Origin: Paenibacillus ihumii
GTDB lineage: Bacteria; Bacillota; Bacilli; Paenibacillales; Paenibacillaceae
Reading direction: 5' to 3'
Length of the DNA: 64,000 nt
NCBI RefSeq assembly: GCF_001403875.1
Contig: NZ_LN884299.1
Location: 2,294,117-2,358,116 of the forward strand
Both the position numbers and the translations under genes were made by a program. Of this stretch, positions 41,795-52,538 are shown one piece after another. The notes beneath the pieces are model-generated. The model was not told the DNA's origin. It worked only from the letters and a program-made list of their open reading frames with translations, and did not search any database. Position 1 is the first letter of the stretch, and every line of letters starts with the position of its first letter.

Positions 41795-44700
41795 TTATTT
41801 ATTTATTGCATCTTGTTTGACTTCACTTTTGTACATATAGTTGACCAGCTTTTGAATATACTCCTGATTCACAAGCGGATAATCGAACCCAAGCTGGCCT
41901 AAATAATGCTGTGTAAAAGGTGCGGCTACATCTACATTGATTTGTGCCTCCTCCGCCTCTGCATCCGGCCTGTCAGCCATAAACCCGCTAAGCCATTCAT
42001 GCTTGCTTTCGTCTTTCATCAACTCTTCCAGATGGCTGGCTGCCTCTGCCTCGCTTAGTTGTTCCATCTTATACCCTGCCTCCTGCAATGCTTCACAAAT
42101 TAAGGCATAGGTTGTCGGCCGCGGGTTGAAGATGTGGAATACGTTCCCGGCTGCCTCCTTTGTCCTGACAATCTTTAGAATCGCTTCAGCACAGCTGTCA
42201 ATCGGGGTGAATTCCTCTGTCTGCTCAGCCATTTCTGCTATAGCAATTCCGATTTGAATAAAGGATTTCAAGCGGTTGTAGAACATATTCTCGTCCATGT
42301 TTTCCTGGAAAGCCCCGTCTCCATAACGACCGGTCAAATTGCCCACCCGGTATATCGAGGCTTGAAGTCCCTTCTCCATAGCTTCATAGATCAAGCCTTC
42401 AGCCTCAAATTTACTTCTGATATAGAGGTTGTCATCATAGTTCTGCCCGATATAGAAGCTGCTCTCCGTAAAACTCATCTCAGTCTGGCGGTCTTGAGGG
42501 ATGCTGCCCGCTACACTTGTTGTGGATATGTGATGCATTCGGAGATTGTAGCTTTGGCAGAATTCGGCCACGTGGGCTGTCCCCTGAACATTCATGCGAT
42601 AAAAATCCTCATAGTATCCATAATGCTTGACCAGCGCTGCTGTATGAATCACGCTGTCCACAGAATGGCCCAATTGCTCCCTTACCTCAGGAGACAGTCC
42701 TAAATCTGCTTTCGTTACATCCCCAGGGTAGACATGAATTCGAGCCAACCAGAAATTCATTTGCTCATCAGCCTCATCGGGAAAATAAAAATGAAGCTTC
42801 TTCACTAGCCGCTGCTGGGCCATGAATCTATCCTTTCCTCTGATAATGCAGTGAATCTCGGCTCCCGTATCAGTCAATAGCTCATATAGCAAATGAATGC
42901 CAAGAAAACCGGTTGCTCCCGTAAGCAGTACATGATCCAGTGGAGCCTGCTCCCCGCTTAACTGAACAGGCTGTTGGGCTTTTCGCTGTATCCATTCGGT
43001 TTGCGGACGGTGCAAGCCCGTTGTTGGCTCCTCCTCTACAGCAAGGGTGCCATCTATTTTGGCTGCCAGCTGCTCGATATTTTTGCATATATAAAAATCC
43101 TTTATCGTAAGCGGCCACTGAAGGACATAGGTTTTGGCGAGCAGCTTGAGAATAACCAGCGAATGGCCCCCCAATTCAAAGAAATTATCATGCATGCTAA
43201 TTTGAGCTTCAGGAATGCCGATCCCTTCTGCAAACAACTCCACTAATTTTCTTTCCGTTGCATTTCTTGGGGCGACATACTCCGTGTTCCGGTAAATCAC
43301 ACCTTCTGGAATAGGAAGTGCCTTGCGGTCCACCTTCCCGTTAGGCGTTAGCGGGAATGACTCCAATCGTATGAAAAAGGAAGGAATCATATAATGGGGC
43401 AAATGCTCCTCCAGAATTGCCCTGTACTGTGAAGTGGTCATTTCCTGATCGGATTTCACATAAGCACATAATTGCTTGCTTCCATGGATAACCTTCGCGA
43501 TAACGATCGCTTCCTGAATGGACTCATGAGTAAGAAGCCTGCTCTCCACTTCCCCAATCTCAATACGGAAACCACGGATTTTAACCTGATTGTCAAGCCG
43601 TCCCAGAAATTCAAGCTCCCCCGCCTCATTCCAGCGCGCAGCATCCCCGGTTCGATACAGTCTCTCGCCTGACACAAACGGATTATCAATAAACTTGGCC
43701 GCTGTCAGCTCAGGTTGATTGAGATAGCCCTCCGCTACGCAGGCTCCTGCGATACATAGCTCGCCCGGAACACCAATCGGCTGCAATTGACCCAGCGCAT
43801 TCAGAACATAGGCATGCACATTGCCGAACGGTCGGCCTAATAGTACCGTTTCTTCATTCAGAGCACAGGGGTGATGCAGAACATCCACGGTAGTCTCCGT
43901 CGGACCATAATGATTAAACAACCTGTAGCCCTTGCTGACTACCTGATTGACCAGAGAAGGCTCCAGCTTGTCTCCTCCGGAGATTAACACCTGCAGACTT
44001 TCCATCCTAGGGGAATGAGCAACCAATTCCTGCAAGGTTACCGGAACAAACTGGCAGACCTGAATACGGTGCCTGTTCACATATTCGTAGAAGGCCTGCC
44101 TGTCTAAAATAATTTCCGCATCCGGAATAAATAAGGTTCCCCCATGCAGGAAGGTGACCAAAGTCTCCAGAACCGATACGTCAAATGAAATATTGGTCAT
44201 TTGAATGACCTTGTTATTTTTCGTCAAGTTGTAGGTGTTGTGGAACCATTGCGCCAGGTTGATTACGCTATTCTGCCGGATGATAACCCCCTTGGGAAGA
44301 CCGGTTGATCCGGATGTATATATAATATAAGCCCGGTCATAAGCGGAGACTCCCTCCATTGCCTGATTGTCTGCGCTGCCCTGATAGCTAAGCGGATCAT
44401 CCAGCAATACAATGGTATGACCTGCCGGCGCTCGTTGTACATCTCTCCCATTCATGAGCAGCAGACTGGCTTGACTGTCCTCAAAGATATGAGCGATTCG
44501 ATCCCTAGGGTAGCTGGGATCGACCGGAATATAGGCGCCGCCGGCCTTCAGGACAGCCAGTACGCCAACAATGTATTCCACGGATCGTTCCGCCATAATT
44601 CCTACCAGGCTGCCTCTGCCGACGCCCTCGGCACGGAGGCGGTTCGCCAGTTGATTCGCCTTCCCATTCACCTGGGCATAGCTGTGAGCCTCTCCCTTGT

Positions 44701-47700
44701 AGTACAGCATGGGGTGATCAGGTGTACTGTTAACCTGCTGCTCAAAGCATTGCATGATCGTTTTATCAGAGGGATAGCTCATCGCTGTATCATTAAAATC
44801 ATGAAGGATTTGCCGCTTCTCTGCCTGTGTAATCATGTTCAGTTCTGCGATTCTCACCTGAGCCTGCGAGACAATTCCGTAGATAATCTCAGTAAAATGA
44901 CCTGCCATTCTCTGAATAGTTGATTTCTTGAACAGACTTGTACTGTACTCAAAGGCCAGCTTGAGACTGCCGGGCTCTTCAATAATATCCAGCGCCAAGT
45001 CGAACTTGGAAATATTAAATTCGTATTCCTCTCCAGTCTCATGATGATCAACGGATGAATCATCCATATGGTCCGGGGCTTCGACGGTCAGCATAGTGAT
45101 CATGACGTCAAACAAAGGATGGCGGCTTAAATCCCGTTGAACATTCAGCTTCTCGACCAGCTCCTCGAACGGATAATCCTGATGATCCTGAGCCAATAGA
45201 ATCTGCTCTTGAACCTCCTTCAAGAACACCGGAAATGCCTTGCTTCCGGCAGGCAAACTGCGAATCGGGACGGTTTTGACAAACATCCCCATCAGATTTT
45301 CCAAATCGCTATGCGGCCGCCCGACTAGGACGGTTCCAATCACATTGTCCTCCTGTCCGGTATATTTGGTCAGAAGGATACTGAAGGCTGCCAACAAGGT
45401 GCTGAACAGGGTCGTTCCGTGAGCTGCAGAAATCTTCCTAAGCTCATGTGTCAGCTCAGAGGACCATTCAAAGGATACCTTGCCCCCATCAAATTGCTGT
45501 ACAGAGGGGCGGGGATAATCTGTAGGCAAATCCAGAACCGGAATTTCCCCTTCGAACTGCTTCAGCCAATACTGCTCTTGCTGCGCAAGAAGATCAGCCT
45601 TCAGCACCTGCTGCTGCCATACCGCATAATCCTTATATTGAATTCTTAACGGAGGCAGCTCGCCGTTCTCATAGATCCAGAGCAGCTCCTGGTTAAACAC
45701 AGACAAAGAGGCAGCATCCGAAATAATATGATGCATATCGTATAGAAATAGCGTTCTATTCTCGCTGGTCTTAATTAACGCAAACCGGGCTAAGGGAGCC
45801 GCGGACAGATCAAACGGGCGGACAAAAGCGGTTATCGTCTCCTGAAGCTTGGACTCATCTGTTTCAATAATTTCAAAGGCCAGTTCTGCATGCGGATGAA
45901 CGATCTGCACCAGTTCTCCCTCGGCAATATCAAATGAAGTCCTTAATGCTTCATGGCGGACGATCATCTTCTCCAAGGCTGCGCGGAAATGAACAGGATC
46001 GATATCTCCGGACAACGGCTGAACAACCGGCAGATTGTAACCGATATCCTCCTCCTCCACCTGACTGACCATATAAATCCGCTTCTGTGCAGAAGACACC
46101 GGATAATACTCCCTTTCCGGCACCGCAGGTATGGATGAATACTTGTTCTGCAGGTCATGTTCCTCAATATAGGCTGCCAGCTCCTGGATTGTTTTTCTTT
46201 GAAAAACGATTCGCAAAGGAACTTCAATCTGCAATTCTCTCTGCATCCGGGATAACATCGCTGTCGCCTTAAGGGAATGTCCTCCCAGCTCGAAGAAGCT
46301 GTCGTTGATGCCAGCCCGTTTAATGCCAAGCACCTCTCTCCAAATTCGTTCAAGCTGTAGCTCCAGCAACGTCCTTGGAGGTACATATGCCGCATGCGTC
46401 CTTATTAATCCGTCAGGCTTTGGCAGCCGATTCCTGTCGACTTTCCCGCTAGCCGTTAAGGGAAGTCGCTCGATCTGGATGACATACGAAGGAATCATAT
46501 ATTCAGGCAAAGTTATGGACAAATGCTGCCGCACCTCAGTGATGCTCCAGACCTGGTCAGAGACAAGATAGGCCACCAAGCTCGTATCCCCATCTGAAAC
46601 GGCATGAGGCATAACGACAACATCCTTGATGGCAGGATGCCTCCGCATTTGCTCTGTGATTTCACCAAGTTCAATGCGGTAGCCCCTGATTTTTACCTGA
46701 TGATCCAGCCGGCCCATATATTCAATGCTTCCATCAGGCAGCCATCTTGCCAGATCGCCTGACCGGTACATCCGTTGCCCGGGCTCGTAAGGGTTCTCGG
46801 CGAATTTCTCCAGAGTCAGCTCGGCCCGGTTCAGGTATCCGCGGGCTACCCCTTCTCCGGCAATGCATAATTCACCAGGTATCCCAATAGGCTGAAGATG
46901 CTGCTCCTGATTAAGAATATAGATTCTGACATTATCAAGCGGCCTGCCGATGGGAATCTGTGCACACTCTCTCCCTACGGAATGCTTCGTTGCATAGATC
47001 GTCCCTTCCGTCGGTCCGTAAATATTTTCAAGCCGGATGCCAGCCGGGAGTCTTTGATACAGCTTCTTCACCAGCTCATGAGGGAGCGGCTCCCCGGCAA
47101 TCAGGATATATTTCAAGCTGCTGATTCGTTCCAGACTATGTTCGCCAGCGGCAAATAACTGCAGCATCGAAGGAACAAAATTAATATGTGTTACCTGATT
47201 TTTCTCAATAGCCGATATTAATTTTTCGGGATCCTTCTCGTCTTCGGGAGGCAGAATGACTAATGAGCCTCCGCCCGGGATCCAGCCAAAGAGCTCGGTA
47301 ACCGATACATCGAAGGTATAATTCGTCTTTAGTAAATATCGATCCTGCTCCCCCAACGGGTATTCCTGCTGTAAGCTGAATAACACATTTACTACCCCGG
47401 CTTGCTCGATCATCACCCCTTTGGGCTGACCGGTCGAGCCAGATGTATAGATGACATACGCCAAATCACTAGCATTGCCTCTAGGCAAAGTGCCTGCCTC
47501 AACAAATGCAGGAGGGCTTGTCTCCAAATCCAGAATTTCCCCATCGAATTGCAGGCCATTGGGTAATGGCCCGCAGGTCAACAGCAGCTTTGTACCGCTA
47601 TCCTTCAGCAAATAATTTATCCGTTCAGCGGGATAAGCCGGATCAATCGGCAAATAAGCTCCTCCCGCCATTAAAATCCCCAAAACCCCGGCCATCATCT

Positions 47701-50700
47701 CGAAGGAGCGTTCCATCATAATCCCAACTATGCATTCGGTGCCGATGCCTTTGGATCGCAGCAGGTATCCCAGCTGAGCTGCCCGTTCATTGAGCTGGCT
47801 GTAGGTCAGCCTCTCCTCCCCCATCAACAGTGCTGTCCTGTCTGGGGTTCTCTTTGCCTGTTCCTCGAATAGAGCTTGTATCGTTGTATCCTTTGGAAAT
47901 TCGGCATACGTCCTGTTGAACTCATACTGAACGATTTCTCTCTCTGAGGATGTGAGCAGCTCAATTTCAGCAACCCTTTTGTCCTTATTCCTGACGATTT
48001 CCCCAATAATTGTACAGAAGTGTCCCGCCATGCGACGCACCGTGTCTTCATTAAACAGCTTCGTACAATATTCCAAGCTGAATAATACCTCATCCTCAGC
48101 ATCCACAGCCATCAGTGTCAGGTCAAACTTGGATACATGATGTTCATGCGGGTAGGGAGTTACTCTTAGCCCTTGCTGCACAGAAGCCGGCTGCTGAGCT
48201 TGCTGCTCCACGCTTTGAACGATAAACATCGTATCGAACAAAGGATTCCGGCTTAAATCCCGCTGTACACCCAGCTTTTCAATCAGTTCCTCGTAAGGAT
48301 AATCCTGATTTTCGAACGCTTTCAGACAGTTGTCTTTGACCGACTGAAGTAATTGTTGAACAGTATGGCTGCTTGCAACCTTATTCCGCATAATCAGTGT
48401 ATTTACAAACATGCCTGCCACCGATTCAAGATCGGAATGATGCCTTCCGGCTACGACACTCCCGACCATAATATCTTCCTGACTGCTATATTTGGACAGA
48501 AGCAGATTATAGGCGGCCAGCAGCGTCATATAAAGCGTTGTTTCTTCCTCCCGCATGAGCTCCTTCAGCTTCGCGGTGAGCTCCTTATCCATGCTGAACT
48601 CAATGACATTTCCGGCAAATTGCTGAACAGCTGGCCGCGGGTAGTCCACAGGGAGATTCAGCACCGGGATATCGCCCTTCAATGTTTCTAGCCAATATCG
48701 CTCCTGTTCCTTATAGCTGTCGGATTGCAGCCACTCGCTCTGCCACTGCGCATAATCCTTGTATTGTATCCGCAGCTTGGGCAGCGCATCGCCTTGGTTC
48801 TCGTAGAGGCATAGCCAGTCATGAAGCAATATATCCGTTGTTAGACCATCCGAGATGATATGATGCATATCAATCAGAAGAATATGCTCCTGCTCGCTTC
48901 TTCGAATGACTCCAACCCGCAGCAGAGGAGCTTGACCGAGGTCGAATGGTTGAATAAAAGCATCGATCTGAGCCTCCAGAGATACTTCTTCTGCCATAAA
49001 GTTAATTCTCAGCTCTGGCTGTTCATGAATACGCTGTACAAGCTCCCCGTCCACCATTGCAAAGCTTGTGCGCAGAGCTTCATGCCGTTGCATCAGATCG
49101 CGAAAGCTGGCTTGCAGCCTGATGGGATCGAGCGGTCCTTCGACTCGCAATACATTCGGCATATTGTAGTTAATCCCATGTTCCTCCAGCTGGCTAACCA
49201 CATACATTCTGCGCTGGGCAAAGGAAACCGGATAGAACTCTTTCAACGGTGCGATTGGGATCGCCTCGAAGCTGTTATTGACAGCTGTTTGCAAATATTC
49301 CGCCATTTGTTCAATAGTTGGCCGCTGAAAAACCTCCCGCAAAGGCAGCTCCAATCCCAAATGCTTATGAATTCTCGAGACAAGCACCGTCGCTTTAAGG
49401 GAATGGCCGCCCAGGACAAAGAAGTGATCCCGAATCCCGATTCTCCGCTTGTTCAGCACCCCTTCCCAAATCTCTACCAGCTTCTCCTCCAGCTCATTTC
49501 TAGCAGGAGCATACTCCGTACCGCTCTCTGTCCCGCCTTCCGGCTCAGGCAGTGCTCTCGTATCTACTTTTCCGTTAGGTGTAAGGGGCAGAGCTTCCAG
49601 TGCGAGAAATTGGCTTGGCAGCATATACTCCGGCAAAAACTGCTGAAGATATGCGCGCAGCTCCGCTGCATTCCACTTCGCTCTTGGCACAATATAGGCG
49701 CATAAATAGGCGGGCTGGCCTCCTTCCTCGCGGGCAATGACAACCGCTCTTTCGATGGCGGAATGCTCGAGCAGCCGTGCTGTAATTTCGCTCAACTCGA
49801 TCCGGTAGCCGCGAATTTTAATTTGTGTATCCTCTCTGCCGATAAACTGAATATCTCCGGTAGGCAGCCATCGTGCGTAGTCTCCCGTACAGTACATCCG
49901 CTCACCGGGAACAAACGGATTGGGGACGAATCTTTCTGCCGTCAATTCAGGTTTATTCATATAGCCGCGGGCTACCCCCGCCCCTCCGATACATAGCTCG
50001 CCGTCAATTCCGACAGGCATCAGCCGTCTATCGGCATCGACGATGTAGAGCTTCATATTCGGCAATGGCCTGCCAATCGGCACATGCCCCTTTACGTTTA
50101 AGCGAGGACTATCCGCCTCATAATAGCTGGAATCAATGCAGGCCTCGGTTACGCCATAGCTGTTGATGATTCTCATGTCTTGGCCAAAACGGCATAGCAG
50201 CTTTTCGAAATCTACGGAGGAGCAGCTATCAGAGCCAAGAATCAACAGATCCAGCGATGGGAGCGCTTTCCCATGCTCATACACATACTCCATCAAGGGC
50301 AGAATGAGCGCCGGTGTGGATTCAAAAATATGAATGTTATGATTCACAAGCAGATCATATGTATCTGCTGGAGACAGCTTAGCCTCCGCCGGACATAGCA
50401 CCAGCGTCCCTCCATTAAGCAGGGTTCGGGACACATCCCCCGCAAATACGTCAAAAGAAAAGCTGGCCATTTGAAGCAAATTCATTCTTTTCCGATCTAG
50501 CCCGTACTCCTCTCTCCATGCGTAAGTTGCATTAACGAGATTACGATGCTCAATCAAAACCCCCTTCGGCAGCCCGGTTGTACCGGAGGTATAAATGACA
50601 TAGGCCAAATGATGAGGAGCGCTGCTGCTCTCCGGATTTGCGATGCTTTCTTTGCTTATTTCCGGTTCATCCATATAGACGACTTCTTTGTGAAAAGCTG

Positions 50701-52423
50701 CCGTGCTCACACTGTTGCGGTCTGTGATCAATAATGACGTTTCGCTGTCATCCAATATATATTGGACACGTTCCTGCGGGTACTGCGGGTCAATCGGCAA
50801 ATACGCTCCGCCAGCCTTTAATACCCCCATCACCGCAATCAGCAAATCGAGCGATCGGTCGAGCATAATGCCTACGATGGAATCAGGCTGTACTCCTTTT
50901 TTGCGGAGCCATCCGGCTAACTGGTTCGCACGTTCGTTCAGCTCTCGATACGTTAACTTCTCCTGCTTGAACACCACGGCTGTTTGATCCGGATATTGCT
51001 CCGCCTGCTGTTCAAACAGTTGGGGAGTAGTTTGGTTCAGCTCATACGATCGGGCTGTCGCATTAAACTGCTGCAGAATCTGCAGCTTCTCCGCCTCGGT
51101 AATCAATTCGATCCGGTTCAGATAAATGTCAGGATCCCCTACAACTTGCTCTGCGATGTGCCGAAAATGCTCTCCAATGTTGGCGACGGCATCCCTGCTG
51201 TACTTCAGCCCGTTATAATTAAAGTTAAGTCTCAGCTCTTCCCCTGGAACGATGGTGACATTGAAATCATAGCTTGTCTGCTCAAAGCTTCTGAAGTCTT
51301 GCACCGCTGCCGCATCCCGTTGGACTTCATGATGATCTAACTGAGTATCGATCGGGTAATTCTGAAAAACTAGCAGATGATCAAGCAGTTCCTGCTTCAG
51401 TTCGGAAGCCGCCTGAATATCTGCCAGCGATACATAATGATAATTCTCCGACGCGACAAATTGCTTCCAGACCTGCTTTAGCAGATCGCTAAAGGCTTGA
51501 TTCGGGGAGGCTTGGACTCTCACCGGGACGGTATTGATGAACAGCCCGACCATCTCTTCCACACCCTCAATATGGGAGGGTCTCCCGGATACAACCGAAC
51601 CGAAGACAATATCGTCACAACGGTTATAGCGCTGGAGCAGAATCGCCCAAATCACCTGTACCGTATTATTTAATGTAACCTGGTACATCTTGGACAGCTC
51701 ATTCAGAGCCGCAGTTAACTCCCGGCTAAGATAACAGTCATCGAGCTGCTGCTCGAATCCGTCCGCTGCAGAGGATTCCTGCGGCAGACTTGCTTTTTCG
51801 GCATATCCATCGAGGTAGCTTCTCCAATAATCAAGGGCCTCTTCCTTGTCCTGCTTGGCCAGCCAACGGACAAAATGACTGTAGGGATACACCTTGCCAA
51901 GTTGGACAGGCTGCTTATTCTTAAGCTGATGATATACGGTAAAGAGCTCATTGAGCACTTTACCCAGACACCATCCATCCATAATGATATGATGATTGCT
52001 GATAATCACATGACAGCAGTTCGAATCCAGCTCCAGAACTGAAATCCGGAACAGAATATCCTTGGATAAATCAAAGCCCTTCTCCCGATCCTGCTTCATG
52101 TAATCTTCAATAAACGCTTCCTTCTCCGTATTGGACAGATGCGCAATATTGGCGCTCTGAATGCTGCCTTTGCGCTCCTTCAGCACGACTTGTACCGGCT
52201 CATCGATCCCTTCATGGATAAACACAGTACGAAAGGCATCGTATCGTTGCAGAATATAATTATAACTCTCTTCAAAAAGCGGCAGCTCCAGCTTTCCTGT
52301 AAATTGAAACGCCATTTGTTCGAAATAGGCATTCGAATCCCGGTCCAGCAGATAATGGTAGAGCATCCCTTTTTGCATCGGGATAAGCGGAAGCACCATT
52401 TGTAATTCCTTACTCTGTGACAT
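41795..52423 (-). CDS. NRPS, three modules with terminal thioester reductase (C-A-T-C-A-T-C-A-T-R)
   Basis: 3542 residues from the ATG at 52423 (GGGG 7 nt upstream); 27 further codons to 52504 are unlikely. C1 (SNHHIIMDGW) is of the type that follows an E domain. Approximate limits: C1 10-440, A1 460-960, T1 985-1050, C2 1065-1490, A2 1510-1990, T2 2020-2085, C3 2100-2520, A3 2540-3020, T3 3045-3110, R 3150-3540. T domains carry LGGHSL. Pocket residues read by eye: A1 DVGEIGSIDK (the known ornithine code), A2 DVTNLAIIYK (no match known to me), A3 DVLQIGHVDK (partly glycine-like). C3 has HHIISDA in place of HHxxxDG. The R domain shows LTGATGFLG and YIRSK, so the peptide is released by NAD(P)H reduction. 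Last NRPS gene of the operon. Confidence 0.95.
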   Translation of the reverse strand: MSQSKELQMVLPLIPMQKGMLYHYLLDRDSNAYFEQMAFQFTGKLELPLFEESYNYILQRYDAFRTVFIHEGIDEPVQVVLKERKGSIQSANIAHLSNTEKEAFIEDYMKQDREKGFDLSKDILFRISVLELDSNCCHVIISNHHIIMDGWCLGKVLNELFTVYHQLKNKQPVQLGKVYPYSHFVRWLAKQDKEEALDYWRSYLDGYAEKASLPQESSAADGFEQQLDDCYLSRELTAALNELSKMYQVTLNNTVQVIWAILLQRYNRCDDIVFGSVVSGRPSHIEGVEEMVGLFINTVPVRVQASPNQAFSDLLKQVWKQFVASENYHYVSLADIQAASELKQELLDHLLVFQNYPIDTQLDHHEVQRDAAAVQDFRSFEQTSYDFNVTIVPGEELRLNFNYNGLKYSRDAVANIGEHFRHIAEQVVGDPDIYLNRIELITEAEKLQILQQFNATARSYELNQTTPQLFEQQAEQYPDQTAVVFKQEKLTYRELNERANQLAGWLRKKGVQPDSIVGIMLDRSLDLLIAVMGVLKAGGAYLPIDPQYPQERVQYILDDSETSLLITDRNSVSTAAFHKEVVYMDEPEISKESIANPESSSAPHHLAYVIYTSGTTGLPKGVLIEHRNLVNATYAWREEYGLDRKRMNLLQMASFSFDVFAGDVSRTLLNGGTLVLCPAEAKLSPADTYDLLVNHNIHIFESTPALILPLMEYVYEHGKALPSLDLLILGSDSCSSVDFEKLLCRFGQDMRIINSYGVTEACIDSSYYEADSPRLNVKGHVPIGRPLPNMKLYIVDADRRLMPVGIDGELCIGGAGVARGYMNKPELTAERFVPNPFVPGERMYCTGDYARWLPTGDIQFIGREDTQIKIRGYRIELSEITARLLEHSAIERAVVIAREEGGQPAYLCAYIVPRAKWNAAELRAYLQQFLPEYMLPSQFLALEALPLTPNGKVDTRALPEPEGGTESGTEYAPARNELEEKLVEIWEGVLNKRRIGIRDHFFVLGGHSLKATVLVSRIHKHLGLELPLREVFQRPTIEQMAEYLQTAVNNSFEAIPIAPLKEFYPVSFAQRRMYVVSQLEEHGINYNMPNVLRVEGPLDPIRLQASFRDLMQRHEALRTSFAMVDGELVQRIHEQPELRINFMAEEVSLEAQIDAFIQPFDLGQAPLLRVGVIRRSEQEHILLIDMHHIISDGLTTDILLHDWLCLYENQGDALPKLRIQYKDYAQWQSEWLQSDSYKEQERYWLETLKGDIPVLNLPVDYPRPAVQQFAGNVIEFSMDKELTAKLKELMREEETTLYMTLLAAYNLLLSKYSSQEDIMVGSVVAGRHHSDLESVAGMFVNTLIMRNKVASSHTVQQLLQSVKDNCLKAFENQDYPYEELIEKLGVQRDLSRNPLFDTMFIVQSVEQQAQQPASVQQGLRVTPYPHEHHVSKFDLTLMAVDAEDEVLFSLEYCTKLFNEDTVRRMAGHFCTIIGEIVRNKDKRVAEIELLTSSEREIVQYEFNRTYAEFPKDTTIQALFEEQAKRTPDRTALLMGEERLTYSQLNERAAQLGYLLRSKGIGTECIVGIMMERSFEMMAGVLGILMAGGAYLPIDPAYPAERINYLLKDSGTKLLLTCGPLPNGLQFDGEILDLETSPPAFVEAGTLPRGNASDLAYVIYTSGSTGQPKGVMIEQAGVVNVLFSLQQEYPLGEQDRYLLKTNYTFDVSVTELFGWIPGGGSLVILPPEDEKDPEKLISAIEKNQVTHINFVPSMLQLFAAGEHSLERISSLKYILIAGEPLPHELVKKLYQRLPAGIRLENIYGPTEGTIYATKHSVGRECAQIPIGRPLDNVRIYILNQEQHLQPIGIPGELCIAGEGVARGYLNRAELTLEKFAENPYEPGQRMYRSGDLARWLPDGSIEYMGRLDHQVKIRGYRIELGEITEQMRRHPAIKDVVVMPHAVSDGDTSLVAYLVSDQVWSITEVRQHLSITLPEYMIPSYVIQIERLPLTASGKVDRNRLPKPDGLIRTHAAYVPPRTLLELQLERIWREVLGIKRAGINDSFFELGGHSLKATAMLSRMQRELQIEVPLRIVFQRKTIQELAAYIEEHDLQNKYSSIPAVPEREYYPVSSAQKRIYMVSQVEEEDIGYNLPVVQPLSGDIDPVHFRAALEKMIVRHEALRTSFDIAEGELVQIVHPHAELAFEIIETDESKLQETITAFVRPFDLSAAPLARFALIKTSENRTLFLYDMHHIISDAASLSVFNQELLWIYENGELPPLRIQYKDYAVWQQQVLKADLLAQQEQYWLKQFEGEIPVLDLPTDYPRPSVQQFDGGKVSFEWSSELTHELRKISAAHGTTLFSTLLAAFSILLTKYTGQEDNVIGTVLVGRPHSDLENLMGMFVKTVPIRSLPAGSKAFPVFLKEVQEQILLAQDHQDYPFEELVEKLNVQRDLSRHPLFDVMITMLTVEAPDHMDDSSVDHHETGEEYEFNISKFDLALDIIEEPGSLKLAFEYSTSLFKKSTIQRMAGHFTEIIYGIVSQAQVRIAELNMITQAEKRQILHDFNDTAMSYPSDKTIMQCFEQQVNSTPDHPMLYYKGEAHSYAQVNGKANQLANRLRAEGVGRGSLVGIMAERSVEYIVGVLAVLKAGGAYIPVDPSYPRDRIAHIFEDSQASLLLMNGRDVQRAPAGHTIVLLDDPLSYQGSADNQAMEGVSAYDRAYIIYTSGSTGLPKGVIIRQNSVINLAQWFHNTYNLTKNNKVIQMTNISFDVSVLETLVTFLHGGTLFIPDAEIILDRQAFYEYVNRHRIQVCQFVPVTLQELVAHSPRMESLQVLISGGDKLEPSLVNQVVSKGYRLFNHYGPTETTVDVLHHPCALNEETVLLGRPFGNVHAYVLNALGQLQPIGVPGELCIAGACVAEGYLNQPELTAAKFIDNPFVSGERLYRTGDAARWNEAGELEFLGRLDNQVKIRGFRIEIGEVESRLLTHESIQEAIVIAKVIHGSKQLCAYVKSDQEMTTSQYRAILEEHLPHYMIPSFFIRLESFPLTPNGKVDRKALPIPEGVIYRNTEYVAPRNATERKLVELFAEGIGIPEAQISMHDNFFELGGHSLVILKLLAKTYVLQWPLTIKDFYICKNIEQLAAKIDGTLAVEEEPTTGLHRPQTEWIQRKAQQPVQLSGEQAPLDHVLLTGATGFLGIHLLYELLTDTGAEIHCIIRGKDRFMAQQRLVKKLHFYFPDEADEQMNFWLARIHVYPGDVTKADLGLSPEVREQLGHSVDSVIHTAALVKHYGYYEDFYRMNVQGTAHVAEFCQSYNLRMHHISTTSVAGSIPQDRQTEMSFTESSFYIGQNYDDNLYIRSKFEAEGLIYEAMEKGLQASIYRVGNLTGRYGDGAFQENMDENMFYNRLKSFIQIGIAIAEMAEQTEEFTPIDSCAEAILKIVRTKEAAGNVFHIFNPRPTTYALICEALQEAGYKMEQLSEAEAASHLEELMKDESKHEWLSGFMADRPDAEAEEAQINVDVAAPFTQHYLGQLGFDYPLVNQEYIQKLVNYMYKSEVKQDAINK

Positions 52424-52538
52424 GTATGCACCCCGTCCTTTTATAGTTGTGCCCGGAATCGTGTGATAGCGGCAGTCGGCCGGCATGACACGATTCCAGG
52501 ACACACAAGCTGAAAAGTGAAAGAAATTACATCGAGAA

